Positions 16,523 to 23,986 of a stretch of DNA of 64,000 bases are shown here, piece by piece. Both the position numbers and the translations under genes were made by a program. The stretch's first letter is position 1; each line of letters opens with the position of its first letter. The notes under the pieces were generated by a model that was given only the letters and a program-made list of their open reading frames with translations, did not search any database and had not been told where the DNA came from. The DNA comes from Flavobacterium laiguense (lineage in GTDB: Bacteria > Bacteroidota > Bacteroidia > Flavobacteriales > Flavobacteriaceae): assembly GCF_003097655.1 (NCBI RefSeq), contig NZ_QCZH01000006.1, forward strand, positions 1 through 64,000. Direction: 5' to 3'.

Positions 16523-16945
16523 TTATAGGTAAAGAGGAAACTTTTTCCTCAATAAAATGTAATATTCATCGTTTAACTCTTCTCGAAGCCACCTTTTTAG
16601 CGGTAGTTTTGACCCTCCTACGGTATTGTAACCCAACAGCGTGTTATAGTTCTTTAATCCCCACAATTTGTTTATCGCTCCAAATTGCGCCTGTGTTACT
16701 CCTGTTAGAGTTTCCACGATAAGGGTTTCATCTGTTCCGCTATAACGGTTCATTGCTTCGTAGAGTAATGATACTTTTTGCTTTGCCGAAAAAACAGGGG
16801 CGGTGTTGATGTCGCCTTCGTCTATGTATTTCTTTTTTCCTCCTAATATGGATTTTCCGTCTTTGTTAGTCTTGGTAAGGAAGTATGCCCCAACGCCCAA
16901 AACCAATACGGAAAAGCCGATTATTATTGCTTTTTTCTTTTCCAT
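16523..16945 (-). CDS. Single-span membrane protein with annexin-like helical domain (copy A)
   Basis: An N-terminal Lys-rich start and hydrophobic segment (residues 7-23) form one membrane span. The C-terminal 85 residues, with LYEAMNRYSGTDETLIVETL, recall the annexin repeat (AM.G.GTDE..I...L). The next gene upstream encodes a protein of the same plan with a similar helical domain (IYTAMMGFGANYATVEKNL), so they look like tandem paralogues. The annexin resemblance is by eye and may be coincidental. Small membrane proteins in tandem fit a membrane-containing virion or a secretion-like structure. Confidence 0.55.
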   Translation of the reverse strand: MEKKKAIIIGFSVLVLGVGAYFLTKTNKDGKSILGGKKKYIDEGDINTAPVFSAKQKVSLLYEAMNRYSGTDETLIVETLTGVTQAQFGAINKLWGLKNYNTLLGYNTVGGSKLPLKRWLREELNDEYYILLRKKFPLYL

Positions 16946-16946
16946 T

Positions 16947-17399
16947 TTAAAAGAATCCTTGTATTAAAAATCTAAGTTTAGAAATATCCTCCTCTTTAAA
17001 CTGATCCTGTAGCCATTCTACTAAATCCATTTTAGAGAGGGTTGAACTTCGCCTTTCTCCAAAGGCGTTGTACAATCGTATAAAACCGTTGTAGTTCAGT
17101 CCTGTTAAGTTTTTTTCGACTGTGGCATAATTGGCTCCAAATCCCATCATTGCGGTATAGATTGCTTCGGCTCTTGCTTTGGCTTCTAATGTGCTAATCT
17201 TACTTGGCTTGTAGCGGTTGTCCTCTTCTCTTTTTTTGAAACCCATAAAAATTTTATAGTAAGCAAAAAAGCATAACCCTCCTATAAGCCCAATTTTTAA
17301 AAGTAAAAACGCCAAATCCGTACTTTTTGCAATGGTCTTTTGTCCGTGTTCGCTACTGGCATAGGCAACGAGTGCTGGGTTTTTTAATCCTTCTTCCAT
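16947..17399 (-). CDS. Single-span membrane protein with annexin-like helical domain (copy B)
   Basis: This is the likely paralogue of the gene just downstream: a membrane span at about residues 31-49, followed by a helical domain with IYTAMMGFGANYATVEKNL and ending in EWLQDQFKEEDISKLRFLIQ. Its stop and the next ATG are separated by one base. The N-terminal 28 residues before the span are longer than in copy A. Function unknown; the context is virion assembly or lysis. Confidence 0.55.
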   Translation of the reverse strand: MEEGLKNPALVAYASSEHGQKTIAKSTDLAFLLLKIGLIGGLCFFAYYKIFMGFKKREEDNRYKPSKISTLEAKARAEAIYTAMMGFGANYATVEKNLTGLNYNGFIRLYNAFGERRSSTLSKMDLVEWLQDQFKEEDISKLRFLIQGFF

Positions 17400-17412
17400 T
17401 TTTTAAGGTTTT

Positions 17413-17610
17413 TTATCCCAAAAACCCCTTAATCATTCCGAAATTGTTTTTCAACTGGGAAATAGCCTTTGGGCTTTTAGATAGTTCTGATAACTTTTGT
17501 AACACGTCCAAATCTAATTTTGCCAAAGCTGTCAAAGCTTCTGTTTTTGGTTTGATTTCAAAAGGCGTGTTGGTTGTGATTTCTATTTCTATTTTGCTTA
17601 TGACTGCCAT
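17413..17610 (-). CDS. Small uncharacterised protein
   Basis: This 65-residue protein is not recognised. It is helical in its second half (LDLDVLQKLSELSKSPKAI). Its ATG lies 13 bases inside the end of the upstream 260-residue gene, and it is followed within 14 bp by the next gene, so it belongs to the tightly packed late operon. No membrane span or signal is visible. Confidence 0.5.
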   Translation of the reverse strand: MAVISKIEIEITTNTPFEIKPKTEALTALAKLDLDVLQKLSELSKSPKAISQLKNNFGMIKGFLG

Positions 17611-18380
17611 AGGTTATGTTTTTTTAAGAGTTCCGCTAGTTCTACCGAAAACTCATTATTCGTATTTAGTCCTGTGTTGATGTTGTACAATACGCTCACA
17701 ACGGTATCGTCAAGTTGTTGCAATGTAGTTGCAAAGGCTTTTTTGGCTGGTGTTGTGAATTGTTCTACCGCACCTGCAAGTCCCGCCGTTGCGCCACCGT
17801 TAAATATACCCGCCAATGCTGGCAAATGTTGTAATGCTCCCATTATCATACCTTGGTTTGCGCTGCTTTTCTCGCTGTTGTATTTAGTAGCAAGCCTTTC
17901 CTCTTTAAGTTCCTCAATAAGCTTCTTTTGCTCCTTGTTTTCGGATTTCAAGATTTCACATTCTGTATAAAGCCTTGTAGCATCGCCTTTTGATACCATA
18001 AGATTCACAATGTCCAATGTTCCCAATCCGAAAGAGTTTTGCATTGGTTCAGCAAAAATTGGTTGTTGTACTTGTGGTATTTGCATTTGTGAAAGGCTTT
18101 GCGGTTGTACCGTTTGTGTGTCAGGCGAAAAATTAACTTTGAAACTCGCTCCCAAAACTTTATAGGAAGAACCATTTTTGCGCTTTTGAGTCAACTCCAA
18201 TGTTTTATGTCCCTTTGCAAAAAGGGATTCAAAAAAGTTTTCAGCACTTTGATGTTCCTGCATTATTTCAGCATGGGTTTTGTTGCGAAATAGAAACGCA
18301 TTCGTATCTAAATCGAAAACGGAAACGCCTGCGTACTGGTCGCTGTTGAGTTTTTCCATTAATAAATCTAATTCACGCAT
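17598..18380 (-). CDS. Coiled-coil protein with hydrophobic C-terminal segment, probable structural protein
   Basis: The 260 residues fall into a compact N-terminal domain (1-90), a Gln/Pro-rich linker (SLSQMQIPQVQQPIF), a charged coiled coil (about 135-170, LKSENKEQKKLIEELKEE) and an Ala/Gly-rich hydrophobic stretch (about 180-210). I do not recognise the family. It overlaps both neighbours at its ends, which points to translational coupling. Linker, coiled coil and hydrophobic stretch suggest an oligomer contacting a membrane. Confidence 0.5.
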   Translation of the reverse strand: MRELDLLMEKLNSDQYAGVSVFDLDTNAFLFRNKTHAEIMQEHQSAENFFESLFAKGHKTLELTQKRKNGSSYKVLGASFKVNFSPDTQTVQPQSLSQMQIPQVQQPIFAEPMQNSFGLGTLDIVNLMVSKGDATRLYTECEILKSENKEQKKLIEELKEERLATKYNSEKSSANQGMIMGALQHLPALAGIFNGGATAGLAGAVEQFTTPAKKAFATTLQQLDDTVVSVLYNINTGLNTNNEFSVELAELLKKHNLWQS

Positions 18381-18643
18381 GGGGGTATAATTTTTTTGTA
18401 GATTATTTCTATTTTCTTTTCGTAACCCGTCAAAGCCTTGGTTGAGAAAACCACGTCAATGTCAACGTCCGAATATGTGCCGTCTGCAACGACTAGCGTT
18501 TTGTTTTTGCCAGCTTTGAGGATTGTATTATTGAAAGTACAATCAACATCTCCAACGTTAAAAACTTCCATTGTGGTAACGTTTTCAACTTTTACGCTTA
18601 CGTCTTCCTTGGTTATTAAGACTACTGGATTGGACTTGAGCAT
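18368..18643 (-). CDS. Small beta-rich protein in the capsid-candidate cluster
   Basis: This 91-residue protein is dominated by alternating Val/Thr/Ile strands and has no membrane span. It overlaps the preceding gene by 22 bases and the following gene by 13. Its position next to the 125- and 186-residue beta-rich proteins makes it a candidate minor capsid or cement protein. Nothing in the sequence identifies a family. Confidence 0.5.
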   Translation of the reverse strand: MLKSNPVVLITKEDVSVKVENVTTMEVFNVGDVDCTFNNTILKAGKNKTLVVADGTYSDVDIDVVFSTKALTGYEKKIEIIYKKIIPPCVN

Positions 18644-18999
18644 TTGATTTCGGTTACGCTGTAAATAAGAACCGCATTAAAATACGTGTCCTTTGCAACG
18701 GCTGTTTTTGTTTTTGCAATGAAATTGAACGTCTTGGCATTTGTTTCAAACTGCAACGGTTTGTACGAGTCGTGAAAACCCGCTCCCTCTCTACGTTTCC
18801 AGTGGTTAATATGAGATGATTTAGCAATAGCTATTCCGCTATCATCATTTATTGCAAATTCAGCCATATTTTCAATGTCTGTGTGGTTCGTGTGAACCTC
18901 TGCTCCCAATATGTAACCGTATTCTAATGCGGTTAATAGGGTTGCTTCTTTCGAGCCATTTGGAATGATTAGGTTGATTACTTTTTCTTTGGTTTTCAT
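18622..18999 (-). CDS. Small protein next to the capsid candidate
   Basis: A 125-residue protein with mixed strands and helices and a segment SSHINHWKRREGAGFHDSYK. No family is recognised. It is the first gene after the strong terminator at 19013-19050, so it would be transcribed by read-through or from a local promoter. Its stop lies inside the next gene. With the 91- and 186-residue proteins it forms a cluster of small soluble, beta-rich products, as expected for capsid components. Confidence 0.5.
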   Translation of the reverse strand: MKTKEKVINLIIPNGSKEATLLTALEYGYILGAEVHTNHTDIENMAEFAINDDSGIAIAKSSHINHWKRREGAGFHDSYKPLQFETNAKTFNFIAKTKTAVAKDTYFNAVLIYSVTEIKCSSPIQ

Positions 19000-19012
19000 T
19001 TCTTTTGTGAAT

Positions 19013-19050
19013 AAAAAAAAGCCGTAAGCCTTATGCTTTACGGCTTTTTT
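19013..19050 (-). terminator. Strong terminator directly downstream of the 186-residue protein gene
   Basis: A perfect stem GCCGTAA/TTTACGGC with A and T runs on both sides lies between the 186-residue gene stop and the next gene. It could act on either strand. In phages a leaky terminator after the major capsid gene raises its dose over the genes downstream. Confidence 0.75.
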
Positions 19051-19073
19051 GATTTAATGATTCCGTGCTTTTT

Positions 19074-19634
19074 TTAGATTTTAGCTTGGTGCGCTCTGAA
19101 TTCGAAACGGATATTCAAGTCTGCCCCAGCAGGAACCGAAACACCTTTTGGATATTCGATTTCAAACTCAAATTCCATGTTTGACTGAATTAACGGAGAT
19201 GTTGATATGTTTCTAAACACTTCGTTTGTACTACTTGGATTTGAGATGTCACTCATTGGCATGTCAAGCAAAATGTTTCCGTTTTGTTTGATTCTGATTT
19301 CTGCATTTTGCAACGCTTCATCCAATACTACCGTTTGAGAATATTTCTCGCTTCTCACGTTTGCCGAAGCTGTTGTTCCTTTAAGAACTCTCACACCGTC
19401 AATGATATAATCACGTCCTGCATTCAAACGGTTTCCGTCAAGATTGGTTACCCCAACCTCACGCTTTGTATTCACGTCTATTAATGCGATTGTTCCGCCT
19501 TGACCTTTCACGTTTACGTTTAAGTAAAGTGTTTTATCGGTTAATGCTACTCTTCCTACGTGTGGTACTCCGCCTTGATCTTTGGCTTTCAATGTAGCTA
19601 CTGCCGACAATAATTGTGTTTTTCTGTTGTTCAT
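19074..19634 (-). CDS. Beta-rich protein, candidate major capsid protein
   Basis: This 186-residue protein has a short helical N-terminus (LLSAVATLKAKDQGG), then strands throughout and an end resembling a jelly-roll strand pair (FEFEIEYPKG, LNIRFEFRAHQ). No known capsid family can be named by eye. The arguments are size, composition, absence of a signal or membrane span, central position in the late block, and its own strong terminator. Small single jelly-roll capsid proteins of about this size exist in tailless membrane-containing viruses. An alternative is another virion protein such as a spike base. Confidence 0.45.
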   Translation of the reverse strand: MNNRKTQLLSAVATLKAKDQGGVPHVGRVALTDKTLYLNVNVKGQGGTIALIDVNTKREVGVTNLDGNRLNAGRDYIIDGVRVLKGTTASANVRSEKYSQTVVLDEALQNAEIRIKQNGNILLDMPMSDISNPSSTNEVFRNISTSPLIQSNMEFEFEIEYPKGVSVPAGADLNIRFEFRAHQAKI

Positions 19635-19683
19635 TTTCTTGATTTTTACGGGATAATTCCCAGTTTGGTTGTTTTTTTATTTT

Positions 19684-20214
19684 TTAGTACTCTCCGTCGT
19701 ATTCGCCTTGCAGTCCGTACAATTCGTCTTCCGCACCTTGCAATCCGTAGATTTCTTCTTCTGCTCCGTGCAATCCATCTGCCTGTTCAAAAACGTTTCC
19801 GTTTTCATCCATAAAAGTTCCGTGCAATCCGCTTTCGTCATACTCGTAAACGTTTCCGTCCGCTCCCATTAATCCACCGTGCAATCCGCCTTCATCAGGA
19901 CAACCCAAGCCTAAAACACCTTTTGTAAAAAGATCGGCTTTGGACGTTGCTTCGGGTTTTTGAGCATAATATTTCGTCCCTGCTTTTTTGAGTATAATAG
20001 AAACCTGAGCCAATGCACTACCCATCAACGCACCTCTCAAAAGATTCTCTTTCGTGCCTGTGCCACTTACTTTTGTCGCTCCAAATACCGATACTCCCGC
20101 AATGACAGCATTAATAAATCCACTATTAGGATTTTGGGGCAATAACGTACTTACTCCATTTGATACCATACCGCCTAGTACCGCCCCTCCAATTGTTACT
20201 ACTTCTTTATTCAT
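19684..20214 (-). CDS. Membrane-associated protein with acidic GLHG repeats
   Basis: The first half (to about residue 85) is Gly/Ala/Val-rich and hydrophobic (VVTIGGAVLGGMV, FINAVIAGVSVFGATKV), able to insert in a membrane. The second half is an acidic tail with five GLHG or GLQG motifs at about 14-22 residue intervals, interspersed with DEN and EEE clusters. The acidic tail contrasts with the basic tails elsewhere in the element and might pair with them or bind divalent cations. No family recognised. Confidence 0.55.
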   Translation of the reverse strand: MNKEVVTIGGAVLGGMVSNGVSTLLPQNPNSGFINAVIAGVSVFGATKVSGTGTKENLLRGALMGSALAQVSIILKKAGTKYYAQKPEATSKADLFTKGVLGLGCPDEGGLHGGLMGADGNVYEYDESGLHGTFMDENGNVFEQADGLHGAEEEIYGLQGAEDELYGLQGEYDGEY

Positions 20215-20235
20215 TATCTACTTTTTATTAATTAC

Positions 20236-21381
20236 TTACTTTTTTCTTGTCGCTAAATATGCTATCCCAGCCAAAGCAACCGCACCACCTACATATAATA
20301 TGGTGTTGTTTTTTGGTGCTCCCTGAGCAGCTGCCGTTGTTGGACTTGCTGCCTGTGTTTCTAGCGATTCTTCATAAGGCTTTATTGGTGTCAGTTCGCC
20401 CTGTGGTTCCGCCTCGTCCATTGGCTGCGTTTGGATCGCTCTAGTGCTAATTTTTCTTTGCCCTGTGGCTTGTTCCAAGGCTTGTTGAGTTTTTACCCCA
20501 AAAATGCCGTCGGGCTTTATTCCCAATTGTTCCTGCAACTCTTTCACGCCTTCGCCTTGGCTTCCTATGGCTAGTGTTTGCGCAGGAGCTTGAACGTCTT
20601 CGGTGCTGATTGACGTTTGCCCTGTGGCTTGCTCCAAAGCTTGCTGTGTTTTTGGTCCAAAATCGCCATCGGGTTTTATTCCCAGTTGTTCCTGTAGCGC
20701 CTTCACGTCTTCGCCCTTGCTTCCTATGGCTAGTTTTTTGCTTTTCTTTTTAAACTTCAAAGGAGATTTTCCTTTGGGTTTTGGACTTGCCGCAACACTT
20801 TTTTGTGGTGTTGCAATGGGTTTTTTCTTTTGTAAAATCTTTGCGCCTCTTTTTTTCTTTTTTACTGGAATTAGGGGCGCAGTTTTATTGCCGTCTTTAT
20901 CTGTTACCGAAACTACCTCTGTTTTTGGTTTTGAATCGGGAAGGTTAATTCCTGCTTGACTCAAAACGACACTTCCTACTTTTGACTTCCCTAATTTCAT
21001 GGCTGTTTTTCCAATCTTTGAATCAAGCACTTTAGAAACCGTGCCACCTGCTATAGGTATAAATCCCGCTGCTATCGGCGCTGCAAATTTTGCTACCTTA
21101 CCAACCTGTTTTACAACAGTTTTAAGCTTTACTTTTTTTAGTACCTTTTTAAACTTCGCTTTCCCAAGCCCAATTTCTCCACTATCTACGTTCTCAACAG
21201 TTTCAACATCGGCGGTGTAAACGTTGTTTGCAGGTGCTGCAACGGCTATTGGTTTTCGGTTTCGTTTCTTCTGTAATAATGTGTGTGGTGCAACGGCTAT
21301 TTTTGCAACTTTCAAGAATTTTTTAAATCCTCTTCTCGGTTTTCCTAACCCATCTCCTCCTACGTCATTTAAATATATCAT
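20236..21381 (-). CDS. Virion-type protein with two peptidoglycan-binding domains and a C-terminal membrane span
   Basis: The order is a basic N-terminus with GLGKPRRGFKKFLKVAK, a second similar basic amphipathic unit (GLGKAKFKKVLKKVKLK), a Gly/Ala hydrophobic segment (about 92-112), then two PG_binding_1-like domains near 210-310, each with KELQEQLGIKPDG or a close variant. A C-terminal membrane span (about 360-377) ends in RKK. The peptidoglycan-binding copies are nearly identical to each other. The gene sits between the transglutaminase-like and GLHG genes. It may span an envelope layer during genome entry. Architecture is seen; function is inferred. Confidence 0.68.
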   Translation of the reverse strand: MIYLNDVGGDGLGKPRRGFKKFLKVAKIAVAPHTLLQKKRNRKPIAVAAPANNVYTADVETVENVDSGEIGLGKAKFKKVLKKVKLKTVVKQVGKVAKFAAPIAAGFIPIAGGTVSKVLDSKIGKTAMKLGKSKVGSVVLSQAGINLPDSKPKTEVVSVTDKDGNKTAPLIPVKKKKRGAKILQKKKPIATPQKSVAASPKPKGKSPLKFKKKSKKLAIGSKGEDVKALQEQLGIKPDGDFGPKTQQALEQATGQTSISTEDVQAPAQTLAIGSQGEGVKELQEQLGIKPDGIFGVKTQQALEQATGQRKISTRAIQTQPMDEAEPQGELTPIKPYEESLETQAASPTTAAAQGAPKNNTILYVGGAVALAGIAYLATRKK

Positions 21382-21391
21382 GGTTCCTTTT

Positions 21392-22111
21392 TTATTTTTT
21401 TCCTAAAAGAAACACCCCGGCCAAAAATGCTCCTATTCCTAGAACTACTTTCCCGTTGCTGTTTTTCGTTGCAACGGTTTTGCCTTTTGTTGCAATGGTT
21501 TTTGATTTCTTTGCAACGGTTTTTGATTTTGGAGCATTTAGTCCGTAATGAGGTAAATTAATTTCTGTGTCGTGGTTCATTGTGTATATTGGTTCTCGGT
21601 TATTACTCGTTGTGCCGTCAATAATTAAATACCCTTCTTTTATGTTTCCAGTTTCTTGATTTAAAGGCACAATTACATAAACGTGCGTGTATAGATCAGG
21701 TCTAAAACTGGGTTGCTTAATTTGACGGATATAGTGCCTAACTCCCATATTTGCTAGCAAACAACTAGCGAAAATTGAATAGGTTTTGCAATCCACGCCC
21801 TCAACTCTTTGCTTGAACGCACACGCAGGGCTTCTCAGCATTTGTTCAGCACCGTCAGCTTTATACTGAATATGATGGTACAAAAACCAATATATTTTAT
21901 CGCAGGTTTCCTTTAGCGTTTCCCTTTGCAAAAGCGTTGCAACTTTCTTTGTTTGATACTGGTATTTAATTACCATATCCTTTATCATTCGCACGGTATC
22001 AAAAGTATTGCCGTTGCCTAGGTTAGTCTTATCACAGCTAACTTTCGGGAACAACGGCTCGTACTCTTGACCGCCTAACAAATTTCTTCTTAACAAGTTA
22101 TCAATGTTCAT
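21392..22111 (-). CDS. Transglutaminase-like protein with C-terminal membrane anchor
   Basis: Residues about 55-175 show the papain-like transglutaminase order: Cys in VEGVDCKTYSIF, His in LYTHVYVIVP, Asp in YLIIDGTTS. These are candidate catalytic triad residues. A GLNAPKSK motif and a basic linker with KTVAKKSKTIATKGK follow, and a hydrophobic segment VVLGIGAFLAGVFLLGKK ends the protein. It is the first gene of the late block. Such a domain could process or crosslink virion proteins, or cut peptidoglycan peptides. Catalysis is inferred from motif order only. Confidence 0.65.
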   Translation of the reverse strand: MNIDNLLRRNLLGGQEYEPLFPKVSCDKTNLGNGNTFDTVRMIKDMVIKYQYQTKKVATLLQRETLKETCDKIYWFLYHHIQYKADGAEQMLRSPACAFKQRVEGVDCKTYSIFASCLLANMGVRHYIRQIKQPSFRPDLYTHVYVIVPLNQETGNIKEGYLIIDGTTSNNREPIYTMNHDTEINLPHYGLNAPKSKTVAKKSKTIATKGKTVATKNSNGKVVLGIGAFLAGVFLLGKK

Positions 22112-22277
22112 TTTCGTTTCGTTCTCATCAATAGAGTATTAGGCTTTCGTTTATTTCTTATGTTGGGTGTAAAGATTAGACGACTATTTTTGTGGCTTTA
22201 GAGGTTTGCGGACTTTTGCGGGCTTTCCGTGCGTTTGGATTTCTTTGCAACACTTTTGCAATAGCTTCGCAAAGAAA

Positions 22278-22342
22278 AACCGCTTCGAAGTGAAGCGGTT
22301 GGGAGAGGGCATAAAAAAACCACGCTGACTGGCGTGGTTTAG
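22278..22342 (-). terminator. Two adjacent hairpins between the early and late blocks
   Basis: AACCGCTTC pairs with GAAGCGGTT (22278-22300), and ACCACGC (22319-22325) pairs with GCGTGGT (22332-22338), flanked by A and T runs. The second is a good terminator for the PIN-domain gene in the leftward direction. Bases 22112-22277 show no gene and probably hold the late promoter. Confidence 0.7.
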
Positions 22343-22347
22343 TTTGA

Positions 22348-22785
22348 TTATTTTTTGTAGAGGCTATTTTTGATTTCCGTGGTCGTAATGCAAATGTTGT
22401 ATCCTTTTTTCTCCAGTCCTTTTATGAGAACTTTGTCTGAAGTCCAAAGTCTATGTTTTTTGAATCGGCTTAACGCTACAAAGAATACATCGTCTGGGTC
22501 AATATCCGCAACAATATCAAAAGCTTCCAAAATATATTTTTTAGGTATGTTTGAAATGTCAATAAACTTAATTCTTTTGAAATAAAAATTAAGTTCACCC
22601 TGCACTTCTTTCTTGGTCAAATCTGATAATTGAACAATTTTAGAAAAATGATTTTCTATTTCGTCTTTCAGAAAGCTTGGAGCATAAAACTGAATTTGGC
22701 TTTTACTTTTAAAAACCTTTGCAACGGTTCCGTTTGGTTTTATTAATGCGCTAACAATTATGTTACTGTCTGTTATGACTATCAT
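22348..22785 (-). CDS. PIN-domain protein, probable toxin or RNase
   Basis: This 145-residue protein has the spaced acidic motifs of PIN RNases: TDSNIIVSAL at the N-terminus, a central DPDDVFFVALS and a later WTSDKVLI. It overlaps a 44-residue upstream ORF by four bases (ATGA), the arrangement of VapBC-type pairs, although that small protein looks basic rather than like a VapB antitoxin. It lies at the end of the early block, before two terminators. It may stabilise the element, act against other phages or process RNA. Confidence 0.78.
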   Translation of the reverse strand: MIVITDSNIIVSALIKPNGTVAKVFKSKSQIQFYAPSFLKDEIENHFSKIVQLSDLTKKEVQGELNFYFKRIKFIDISNIPKKYILEAFDIVADIDPDDVFFVALSRFKKHRLWTSDKVLIKGLEKKGYNICITTTEIKNSLYKK

Positions 22786-22916
22786 TTTAAGTAAATTTCC
22801 AAATACTTTCGGGTCATACTTTTGTTTATCATTTTAGATAATTCCTGTATGGCTTTTTCTTTGTTTACTCTTTTTTTAGGAGCATTCAAGTCTGTTTTTT
22901 TTACTTTAGTTGCCAT
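22782..22916 (-). CDS. 44-residue basic protein coupled to the PIN-domain gene
   Basis: A short ORF with ATG at 22916 encodes a Lys-rich protein beginning MATKVKKTDLNAPKKR, with a helical second half. Its TGA overlaps the ATG of the PIN gene (ATGA), so the two are co-translated. It could be an antitoxin. It carries the LNAPK motif also found in the 829- and 239-residue proteins of this element. Confidence 0.55.
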   Translation of the reverse strand: MATKVKKTDLNAPKKRVNKEKAIQELSKMINKSMTRKYLEIYLK

Positions 22917-23037
22917 CGTTTTTATATTTTAGATATACAAAGGTATGCAAAAAGGGATGATTATTTGCAAAAGTTTTTGGGGTAAAGGGAAACCGCCTGT
23001 TTTGGGGCGATTTGTTATTTTGAGTGAAAATTAATTT

Positions 23038-23095
23038 TAAGCCGCTTTCTTTTCCGAAACACTCGTTTGTGTGGTTTGAAAAGAAAACGGCTTAA
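23038..23095. terminator. Imperfect long hairpin downstream of the small early genes
   Basis: AAGCCGCTTTCTTTTC pairs imperfectly with GAAAAGAAAACGGCTT across a loop of about 25 bases. It follows the stop of the 82-residue gene in the leftward direction and may attenuate transcription into the PIN module. Confidence 0.4.
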
Positions 23096-23129
23096 AGGGC
23101 TTTATTTTGGTTCGTTTTACCGTAAAAAG

Positions 23130-23378
23130 TTATTTTGAGCAAAAATCTATTTTAAGCCTACTTCGTATTAGAAAGGTGTATTTGTCTTTTGTACCCTCTA
23201 AAACTTTCTTAAAAAGCTTTATTTTCATTTCGTCGTCATTTAAATACTTAGAAAGCTTGTTTGCAGTGGTCAATTTTGTGTTTTTTACTTTATTTTCTTT
23301 CGGGTTTTCGAGAACTCGAATAATAAAGTTTTGATTTATTATTGCGTTGGTGGGGTTATACGATTTTAGTGCCGCCAT
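23130..23378 (-). CDS. Small uncharacterised early protein
   Basis: An 82-residue, Lys/Asn-rich, helical protein with no recognised family. It begins 4 bp after the next gene upstream, as part of the leftward early array, and has no membrane span. Its C-terminal end is basic and hydrophobic. Confidence 0.5.
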   Translation of the reverse strand: MAALKSYNPTNAIINQNFIIRVLENPKENKVKNTKLTTANKLSKYLNDDEMKIKLFKKVLEGTKDKYTFLIRSRLKIDFCSK

Positions 23379-23382
23379 GATT

Positions 23383-23604
23383 TTAATCGTTTTTTATGGA
23401 TAGTATTACGTAATTTTTTTCCAGCCCGAAGCCTTCAAAAACATTTGTGATTTGTCTACTGTAAACAAAACCAAACTCTAAAACTGTAAACTGTACCCAA
23501 TCGCCAGTTTTAAAATCTCGGTCATTAAGCCTAATTTCCCAGTCCTTTTTGCCTTGAAAATGAAGTTGGGCAAACTCGTATTTTATCTTTAGATCGTGTT
23601 GCAT
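23383..23604 (-). CDS. DUF3850/ASCH-like protein
   Basis: This 73-residue protein has the DUF3850 pattern: HDLKI near the start, FQGKKDWEIRLNDRDFKTGD in the middle and YVILSI near the end. The fold is an ASCH/PUA-like beta barrel, associated with RNA or modified nucleotides. It is common in phage and mobile-element early regions. It overlaps the upstream gene by 16 bases. Confidence 0.75.
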   Translation of the reverse strand: MQHDLKIKYEFAQLHFQGKKDWEIRLNDRDFKTGDWVQFTVLEFGFVYSRQITNVFEGFGLEKNYVILSIKND

Positions 23605-23915
23605 ATTTTCGCTTTTTCAAATTTCCACTCTAGCTGCTTTTGATTCATCAAACTTTCCTCATATTCCTTTAGTTTAATTTTTAACTCCTCAGACAATAAG
23701 TAACCGTCGGGTGTTCCGTTTCTCTTAATGAATATTATCACTTCATGTGTTAGTAGATTCTTTGCAAAGTGTCGCATTCCCATCGAAACACTTGTTCTTG
23801 TTTCTCTCAGAATGTCGTTTATTTCATCGATCAAAACTCTTTCGGACATTTGGCTTAAATATAAATTTTGGAGTTCTTTTTTGGTTCTTATATAATTGAG
23901 TTGTTTTAAAATCAT
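23589..23915 (-). CDS. Uncharacterised early protein
   Basis: A 108-residue, strongly helical protein with charged patches and no recognised family. It overlaps the following DUF3850 gene by 16 bases. About 70 bp of A/T-rich sequence separate it from the SSB-like gene upstream. It may be a small regulator or replication accessory factor. Confidence 0.5.
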   Translation of the reverse strand: MILKQLNYIRTKKELQNLYLSQMSERVLIDEINDILRETRTSVSMGMRHFAKNLLTHEVIIFIKRNGTPDGYLLSEELKIKLKEYEESLMNQKQLEWKFEKAKICNTI

Positions 23916-23986
23916 TGTAGGTTCTGCGGTTTTTGGTTCTTAATAGATTTTTGACTGATGATTGAAACTTTAGACTGAATTATTGA

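Noticed and set aside
7401..22111. Conjugative transfer or type IV secretion genes
   Set aside because: No relaxase, VirB4-like ATPase or Tra-type genes are seen, while holin, endolysin and spanin point to a virus.
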